Positions 58,515-64,000 of a stretch of DNA of 64,000 nucleotides are shown here, in pieces (position 1 is the stretch's first letter; every line of letters starts with the position of its first letter). Under the pieces are notes generated by a model, which was not told the DNA's origin, made no database searches, and saw only the letters and a program-made list of their open reading frames with translations. Source of the DNA: Williamsia sterculiae (GTDB lineage Bacteria > Actinomycetota > Actinomycetes > Mycobacteriales > Mycobacteriaceae); contig NZ_FTNT01000012.1 in the NCBI RefSeq assembly GCF_900156495.1, positions 62,001-126,000 of the forward strand. Direction: 5' to 3'. The position numbers were made by a program, and so were the translations under genes.

Positions 58515-60151
58515 CGACGCCGACCGCCACCGGTCGACATCGGCGGTTCGTGATACCGCTGCGGGCCGGCCCGACGCGCGCCGGGAGCGGGCGGGGTGTA
58601 GCGCGGTGGCGGCGGATAGGGTCCACCCGGCGCGACCCGACCGTGCAACGGTGCGGTCGACCGCGCGGGCCGCTGGCGGGTCTGTACTCGCTGGGGGGCG
58701 GCCTTCGCGGCCGATTTCGGGCGACGGGCCGCCTGACGGCCCGCGGCCGGACGGGGACGCGCATCACGAGATCTCCGACCCGACAGCCGCTCTCGCAGCT
58801 GGTCGACCCGCGACGGGGCGTAGGCCACCGGCTGCGGCAGCCGCAGAATCCTGCCCAGGCGTCCTTCGCCGTCGTTCGCCAGGGCCGCCACCGCATCCGG
58901 CTCGTGTCGTGCGGCGTTGGCCAGCAACCCCATCATCACCAGGATGGTGAAGGTCGAGGTGCCGCCCGCGGAGAGCAGCGGCAACTGGATACCGGTGACC
59001 GGCAACAGCCCGATGACGTACCCGATGTTGATCACGGCCTGCGCGGTGACGAGCACCGTGATGGTCGCGGTCATCAAGCGCAGGAACGGGTCCACCGACC
59101 GCATCGCGATCCGCAGCCCGACGAAGGCCAGTACCGCGAACAGTGCGACGACCAGCAGACCGCCGATGAGACCGAGTTCCTCACCGATGATGGCGAAGAT
59201 GAAGTCGTTGTGCGCGTTGGGCAGATAGTTCCATTTGGCGCGGCTCTGCCCCAGTCCCACACCCCAGATCTGCCCGTTGGCCAGTGCGTACCGGGCCTGT
59301 CGAGCCTGGTATCCCGCGCCCTGGGGGTCGTTGCTCTGCCCCAGGAAGCTCATCACGCGTTGTGAGCGGTAACCCTCGGCCATGGCCAGGACCGCGGCGA
59401 GCACGATGCCGGAGACGACGAACGCGACGAAGACCCGGATCGGCAGACCGGCGAACCACAGCAGCGCACCCACGATGATGGCGATGGTGATGGTGGTCGA
59501 GAGATTCGGCTCCAGGATGATCAGGGCGCAGATCACCACCGCGACCGGCAGCAGCGGGACCAGCAGTTCGCGCATCGACGCGTTCTCCCGGCGGCGTGAC
59601 GCGAGCAGATGCGCACCCCAGACACACAGGGCCACCTTGACCAGTTCGGAGGGCTGCACCGACAACCCGCCGACGGTGAACCACCGACGCGCACCCTGGG
59701 CCAGGGTGCCGATCCCCGGGATGAGGACCAGGGCCAGCATCAGCGTGGTGGCGATCATCGCGGGTGCCGCGGCTCGCCGGAAGAAGCGGATGGGCATCCG
59801 CAACGTGACGTAGAACAGCACGGTCCCGAGGATGGCGAACACCACCTGGGTGGTGAACAGCCCGTAGGCCGAACCGCTCTTGGAGTATCCCTCGACCGAC
59901 GACGCGGAGAGCACCATCACCAGACCGAACAGGGTGAGCAGGAAGGACAACGTGACGATCAGGTGGAACGACGCCAACGGTCGACTGAGAACCGCCGAGG
60001 CGACCGCCCGCGGCGACACGGTGCGCGCCACCCGGACACCGGTCTGCAGCGCCGATTCCGAGGACCGGACCTGACGGCGCGAGCGGACGGCGGTGGCACC
60101 GCGGGTCGGGGTGGTGTCGGGGGTCGCGTCGGTGTCGGACGCCGTGGTCAT
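58511..60151 (-). CDS. ftsW: SEDS peptidoglycan polymerase FtsW
   Basis: A ten-helix septal glycan polymerase that uses lipid II; 546 residues. [60 protein letters not shown] and [20 protein letters not shown], then [18 protein letters not shown], are SEDS motifs; the catalytic Asp is in NDFIFA. The cytoplasmic N-terminus (about 60 residues) and a basic Pro/Arg-rich C-terminal tail of about 110 residues are long for the family. ATG at 60151 overlaps the murD stop as ATGA. Confidence 0.96.
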   Translation of the reverse strand: MTTASDTDATPDTTPTRGATAVRSRRQVRSSESALQTGVRVARTVSPRAVASAVLSRPLASFHLIVTLSFLLTLFGLVMVLSASSVEGYSKSGSAYGLFTTQVVFAILGTVLFYVTLRMPIRFFRRAAAPAMIATTLMLALVLIPGIGTLAQGARRWFTVGGLSVQPSELVKVALCVWGAHLLASRRRENASMRELLVPLLPVAVVICALIILEPNLSTTITIAIIVGALLWFAGLPIRVFVAFVVSGIVLAAVLAMAEGYRSQRVMSFLGQSNDPQGAGYQARQARYALANGQIWGVGLGQSRAKWNYLPNAHNDFIFAIIGEELGLIGGLLVVALFAVLAFVGLRIAMRSVDPFLRLMTATITVLVTAQAVINIGYVIGLLPVTGIQLPLLSAGGTSTFTILVMMGLLANAARHEPDAVAALANDGEGRLGRILRLPQPVAYAPSRVDQLRERLSGRRSRDARPRPAAGRQAARRPKSAAKAAPQRVQTRQRPARSTAPLHGRVAPGGPYPPPPRYTPPAPGARRAGPQRYHEPPMSTGGGRRR

Positions 60152-61713
60152 CGAGCGTCCCCGCCGAGGCGGCGGGCGGCCGCGGCGAAGTCGTCGCCCC
60201 GCGTGCCGTACCCGGCGAACATGTCCAGTGAGGCCGCCGCCGGGGCCAGCAGGACCGGGGTCGCACCGGAGTCGGCCCGACTGAATCGCCACGCGATCCG
60301 CACCGCGCGGTCCATCACCGATGCAGCGGTGTCCCGCCGATCGCCCTGTCCGAATACACCGTCGTCCGGCAGATCGTGTGCGGACAGATCAATGCTCGGC
60401 ACGTCCCCAACTCGACTCGTGGCCTCCACCCGGCCATCGTCCCTTGTGAATACTGTGACGGTTGGGACATCTGGGGCGTGTCGCTCGATCGCCTCGACGA
60501 TCAGCTCGCGGTCCACCCCCAGCAGCACCACGGCGGCCAGTCGGTCGCGCACCGCGGCGATCAGGTCGTCGACCGAGGCGCCCTTGAGCTGACCGCCCGC
60601 GACCAGGACCACCCGTGGGTGCGCCAGGATCGACGCGGCGGCCGCATGGGGGTTGGTTGCCTTGGAGTCGTCGAGGAAATGCACACCGTCGATCTCGGCG
60701 ACCGACTGCCCACGATGCGCCCCCGGGCTGAACCCGGCCAGGCCGTCGCGCACCGCCTCCGGTGTGATCCCGACCGCGAGGGTGAGCGCGGCGGCGGCGA
60801 GAGCGTCGAGGCGTCCGGGCGGACCCGGCGGACGGACTTCGTCGGCATCGATCAGCGGTCGAGGTTCCGGTCCGAACGCGGCGTCGACCAGTGTGCCGTC
60901 CACGACGCCGAGTTGACCGGCGATGGGCGCGTCGAGGGTGATGCCGACCGACCGCCCCGCGACCCGCGGGGCCAGCGATGCCGCCCCCGGATCGTCGATC
61001 CCGATCACCGACACCGGCCCGCGCAGCGCCCCGCTCTTGGCCGCGGCGTAGGCGGCGAAGGAACCGTGCCAGTCGAGATGATCCTCGGCGACGTTGAGCA
61101 CCACGCCCGCCGCAGGCACCACCGACGGCGCCCAGTGCAGTTGGAAGGACGACATCTCCACGGCCAGCACATCCACCCGAGGATCGAGTTGCAGGGCGTC
61201 GAGCACCGGCAGGCCGATGTTGCCGCAGGCGACCGCGGACGCGCCCGACACGTCCAGGATGGCAGCCGTCATCGAGGTGGTGGTGGTCTTGCCGTTCGTG
61301 CCGGTGATCACCAGCCAGCTCCGCGGCGGACCGAAGACACCCGCGGCGTCGAGCCGCCAGGCCAACTCCACCTCACCCCACACCGGGATCCCGGCCGCGG
61401 CGGCGGCGGCCAACACCGGGTTGTCGGGGCGGAACCCGGGTGAGGCGACCAGCAGATCCAGTGTCTCGATCCAACCGGGATTCTCGGTCAGCCGGGAGGC
61501 GGAGACCACCTCCACACCGAGTTCGTGGCCGATCCCCGACCGGGCCACGGCGGGGTCGAGCAACGCCAACCGGTCGTCGAGGACGGTGACCTCGGCGCCG
61601 ATGCCGTGCAGGTAGCGAGCCGCCGACGCCCCCGCGGTCCCGCCGCCCGCCACCAGGACGCGCGATCCGGGCAATCCCCGACCGATCGGTGCGACGGGAT
61701 CGACACCCGTCAT
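60148..61713 (-). CDS. murD: UDP-N-acetylmuramoylalanine--D-glutamate ligase MurD
   Basis: Adds D-Glu to UDP-MurNAc-Ala; 521 residues. [17 protein letters not shown] forms the N-terminal fold; VITGTNGKTTTTSMTAAILD is the P-loop; VEMSSFQLHWAPSVVPAAGV, LNVAEDHLDWHGSFAAYAAA, and the C-terminal HFLDDSKATNPHAAAASIL are diagnostic. ATG at 61713 is 1 nt after the mraY stop and lacks its own ribosome site, so coupling is likely. About 25 residues in the last domain (RVEATSRVGDVPSIDLSAHD) are an extra loop versus short MurD. Confidence 0.96.
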   Translation of the reverse strand: MTGVDPVAPIGRGLPGSRVLVAGGGTAGASAARYLHGIGAEVTVLDDRLALLDPAVARSGIGHELGVEVVSASRLTENPGWIETLDLLVASPGFRPDNPVLAAAAAAGIPVWGEVELAWRLDAAGVFGPPRSWLVITGTNGKTTTTSMTAAILDVSGASAVACGNIGLPVLDALQLDPRVDVLAVEMSSFQLHWAPSVVPAAGVVLNVAEDHLDWHGSFAAYAAAKSGALRGPVSVIGIDDPGAASLAPRVAGRSVGITLDAPIAGQLGVVDGTLVDAAFGPEPRPLIDADEVRPPGPPGRLDALAAAALTLAVGITPEAVRDGLAGFSPGAHRGQSVAEIDGVHFLDDSKATNPHAAAASILAHPRVVLVAGGQLKGASVDDLIAAVRDRLAAVVLLGVDRELIVEAIERHAPDVPTVTVFTRDDGRVEATSRVGDVPSIDLSAHDLPDDGVFGQGDRRDTAASVMDRAVRIAWRFSRADSGATPVLLAPAAASLDMFAGYGTRGDDFAAAARRLGGDAR

Positions 61714-61714
61714 C

Positions 61715-62812
61715 TCACGCCCCGCCGCTGGCCAGGAATTCGCTGTAGAACAGCGACAACCCGAGCGCACACGCGATCGCGGTCAGCAACCAGAACCGGA
61801 TGATCACCGTCGTCTCGGCCCAACCACCCAATTCGAAGTGGTGATGGAACGGGGCCATCCGGAACATCCGTCTGCCGGTGGTACGGAAGAAGGCGATCTG
61901 GATGACCACCGAGACGATCTCGGCCACGAACAGCGCGCCGATGACCACGGCCAGCAACTCTGTGCGGGTGGTGATGGACAGCCCGGCCAGCAGCCCGCCG
62001 AGGGCCAGTGAGCCGGTGTCACCCATGAAGATCTTGGCGGGTGCGGCGTTCCACCAGAGAAAGCCCAGGCAGGCTCCGCCACCGGCGACCGCGATGAGGG
62101 CCAGGTCCAGTGGGTCGCGCACGTGGTAGCAACCGGGGCTGATCTCGCCGACACCCTTGGGGCCGCCGACGCAGGCGTTGCGATATTGCCAGAAGGTGAC
62201 CAACACGTAGGAACCCAGCACCATCGCCATCGACCCCGCGGCCAGACCGTCGAGTCCGTCGGTGAAGTTCACCGCGTTGGACCAGGCGGACACGATCAGC
62301 CAGCAGAACACCACGAACGCGATGGAACCCATGCCGATCGCGGTGATGTCGCGGACGTAGGACAGGGTGGCCGACGCCGGTGCGTCACCGGACTGGTTGC
62401 GGAACTGCAGGGCCAGCACCCCGAACAACAGCGCGGCGATCAGCTGACCCACCGACTTGGCGGTCTTGTTCAACCCCAGGTTGCGGTGTTTGCGGATCTT
62501 GATGAAGTCGTCGAGGAATCCGACCCCGGCGAGCACCGTGGACAGACCCAGCACCAGCAGTCCGGAGGCGCTCGGCCCGGGCCCGCCGGTGACCACACCG
62601 ATGAGCTGGGCCACCCAGTAGCCGACCCAGAGCGCGGTGATGATGGCGACGCCGCCCATCGACGGGGTGCCGCGTTTGGTCTGATGACTCTGCGGGCCCT
62701 CGACACGGATCTCCTGACCGAAGCCCTGCCGCGAGAACACCTTGATCAGCACCGGGGTGAGCAGTATCGCCACCGCCAGTGCCACCACACCCGCTACCAG
62801 GATCTGCCGCAC
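61715..62812 (-). CDS. mraY: Phospho-MurNAc-pentapeptide transferase MraY
   Basis: Makes lipid I from UDP-MurNAc-pentapeptide and polyprenyl phosphate; 365 residues with about ten helices. [20 protein letters not shown]-type [46 protein letters not shown] and [12 protein letters not shown] hold the catalytic aspartates and histidines. GTG at 62812 overlaps by one base the stop of the MurF-like gene; GAGGA sits 6 nt before it. Also called murX in mycobacteria. Confidence 0.97.
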   Translation of the reverse strand: MRQILVAGVVALAVAILLTPVLIKVFSRQGFGQEIRVEGPQSHQTKRGTPSMGGVAIITALWVGYWVAQLIGVVTGGPGPSASGLLVLGLSTVLAGVGFLDDFIKIRKHRNLGLNKTAKSVGQLIAALLFGVLALQFRNQSGDAPASATLSYVRDITAIGMGSIAFVVFCWLIVSAWSNAVNFTDGLDGLAAGSMAMVLGSYVLVTFWQYRNACVGGPKGVGEISPGCYHVRDPLDLALIAVAGGGACLGFLWWNAAPAKIFMGDTGSLALGGLLAGLSITTRTELLAVVIGALFVAEIVSVVIQIAFFRTTGRRMFRMAPFHHHFELGGWAETTVIIRFWLLTAIACALGLSLFYSEFLASGGA

Positions 62813-63348
62813 TACCCGTCCTCATCTCGATGTCCACCCCGATACGCCGTACCCCGCCCCGACGTGGGCCGGGCGTCCGACGTCCCCGGGACATCCAACA
62901 GGCTGCGCAGTCGCTGCCACAACTCGGCCGCGCCGCCCGCGACGTGGACTGTGTCACCCTCCTGCAGTTGCCCGGCGATCAGCGTCAGTGCGGCATCCGC
63001 GTCGGGGACCGACGCGGCCTCGTCGCCCCACGAACCCTCCATCACCGCACCCTGATGCAGGGCCCGCATCGCACGCGTCTCACCCACCGCGACGACCTTG
63101 TCCACCGCGAGGCGCACCGCGAGCCTGCCCACCCCGTCGAAGGCGACCGCCCGATCGTTCTCCGCCTGGCGTCCCTGCGGATCGGCACCGAGGTCGTCGG
63201 ACGTCGCGGCCGCGTCGCCGACGACGAGCCAGATGCGCCGGCGCCCCTCGGCACGAGCGGCGCGGACGACCTCCTGCACCTGCCGACGCACCTCGGCGGC
63301 GTCGACCGGGCCGTCGCCACCGGTGAGGGTGACGTCCGACGGCGTCAC
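62812..63348 (-). CDS. MurF C-terminal-domain-like short protein, no ATP or substrate domains
   Basis: A 178-residue ORF at the place where a full murF (about 500 codons) is expected. It resembles only the MurF C-terminal Rossmann domain: [20 protein letters not shown] (compare a VLGDM-E-LG type strand), [20 protein letters not shown] and [20 protein letters not shown] then an [15 protein letters not shown] helix. The N-terminal substrate domain and the central GKTxT ATP domain are absent, and murE lies immediately upstream, so no missing piece is in another frame here. GTG at 63348 overlaps the murE stop as GTGA. It cannot ligate D-Ala-D-Ala alone; a remnant, an accessory subunit or a misassembly are options. 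Confidence 0.72.
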   Translation of the reverse strand: MTPSDVTLTGGDGPVDAAEVRRQVQEVVRAARAEGRRRIWLVVGDAAATSDDLGADPQGRQAENDRAVAFDGVGRLAVRLAVDKVVAVGETRAMRALHQGAVMEGSWGDEAASVPDADAALTLIAGQLQEGDTVHVAGGAAELWQRLRSLLDVPGTSDARPTSGRGTAYRGGHRDEDG

Positions 63349-64000
63349 GGTCGTGTTCCCGGCAGGCCGGTGTGGTCACGGGTGGCGTCGTCGATGGCGT
63401 CGGCGAGCACCAGTCGGTCGTCGAAGGGATACTTCACCCCGTCGACTTCCTGTCCGGCCTCGTGACCCTTGCCCGCGACCAGCACGACGTCACCGGGCCG
63501 GGCCCAGTTCACGGCCCGTGTGATCGCCGCGCGGCGGTCACCGATCTCGACCACCGCGGAATCCGGTGGCCGCAGATCGGCCGGGACCTGATAGGCGCCG
63601 GCGAGAACGGCGCGGCGGATTTCGGCGGCCGTCTCGGTGCGCGGGTTGTCGTCGGTGACCACCAGCAGATCGGCGCCACGTGCCCCCACGGCGCCCATGA
63701 TCGGACGTTTCTCGGTGTCCCGGTCGCCACCTGCCCCGACCACCACCGCCAGCCGACCCGTGGTCTGCGCTCGCAAGGTCGCGATCACCGCCTCCAGTGC
63801 CGCGGGCTTGTGTGCGTAGTCGACGACGGCGAGGAACGCCTGCCCACGATCGACGGTCTGCACCCGACCCGGTACCGCCACCGACGCGATCGCCCCGGCG
63901 GCGACCGCGGGATCGACTCCCACCGCATCCGCGAGGCCCACCGCGACGAGCGCGTTGGCGACGTTGAAGCGTCCGGGTAGCGGGACGTCGAGGGCGAACT
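63345..64000 (-). CDS. murE: UDP-MurNAc-tripeptide synthetase MurE, 5' part outside window
   Basis: Adds meso-diaminopimelate to UDP-MurNAc-Ala-Glu. Only the last 218 residues lie in the window and the frame is open to the edge. Visible are PLPGRFNVANALVA (central domain end), the RVQTVDRGQAFLAVVDYAHK segment, VVVGAGGDRDTEKRPIMG and DDNPRTETAAEIRRA; the DNPR motif marks meso-DAP specificity, as expected for this order. AGKGHEAGQEVDGVKYPFDD is the C-terminal signature. The stop overlaps the next start as GTGA. Confidence 0.96.
   Translation of the reverse strand, partial: FALDVPLPGRFNVANALVAVGLADAVGVDPAVAAGAIASVAVPGRVQTVDRGQAFLAVVDYAHKPAALEAVIATLRAQTTGRLAVVVGAGGDRDTEKRPIMGAVGARGADLLVVTDDNPRTETAAEIRRAVLAGAYQVPADLRPPDSAVVEIGDRRAAITRAVNWARPGDVVLVAGKGHEAGQEVDGVKYPFDDRLVLADAIDDATRDHTGLPGTRP

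Overview
The window is a high-GC actinobacterial chromosome segment. Gene content and order resemble the Mycobacteriales: nadA/nrtR next to bioAFDB-bsaP, treX-treY-treZ beside ilvA, dnaE1, lspA/rluD-type genes, ansA, dinB and ileS, then a division and cell-wall (dcw) cluster with wag31, sepF and ftsZ. Several deazaflavin/F420-type enzymes and an ileS T-box leader also fit. My best inference is Gordonia or a close relative; no rRNA gene or other species marker is present.

Layout. 1-8.3 kb: cofactor synthesis. nadC (cut by the window edge) and nadA face the NAD regulator NrtR, with a 25-bp palindrome between them. After a 21-bp-period repeat block comes the leftward biotin operon bioA-bioF-bioD-bioB-bsaP-DUF2567, every junction tight (mostly 4-nt overlaps), facing a TetR regulator (BioQ-like candidate). 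8.4-17.2 kb: an OafA-type acyltransferase, then treX/glgX-treY-treZ, which make trehalose from glycogen-type glucans. 17.3-28.3 kb: accessory genes, including a luciferase-like oxidoreductase, ilvA, a Ddn-type nitroreductase, small membrane, VOC, DinB and TPR proteins, a 13E12-type HNH protein, an Rrf2 regulator coupled to an NAD(P)-binding protein, and two TetR regulators with membrane-protein neighbours.

28.3-36.8 kb: dnaE1 and, upstream of it, a coupled set lspA-rluD-membrane protein-Ser/Thr kinase, then two lipoproteins facing a strong hairpin. 37-45.4 kb: asparaginase, DNA polymerase IV, a GntR regulator with an in-frame repeat insertion coupled to an MFS exporter, a YhgE/ABC-2-like membrane protein opposite a TetR gene, two F420-type enzymes and a TetR gene with a duplicated operator.

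45.4-64 kb, all leftward: ileS with a T-box leader, a His-rich membrane protein, wag31, yggT, sepF, yggS, pgeF, ftsZ, ftsQ, murC, murG, ftsW, murD, mraY, a short MurF-like C-terminal fragment, and murE (its 5' end is outside the window). These genes build lipid II, flip or polymerise it, and place the divisome and polar growth machinery.

Most notable: the murF position holds only a C-terminal-domain-sized ORF; nadB is missing between nadA and nadC; a palindromic 21-bp-period repeat occurs both between genes and in frame inside a regulator; and a second kind of repeat is inserted in frame in ileS. I saw no tRNA, rRNA, CRISPR array, insertion sequence or prophage. No stretch without a gene exceeds about 265 bases.
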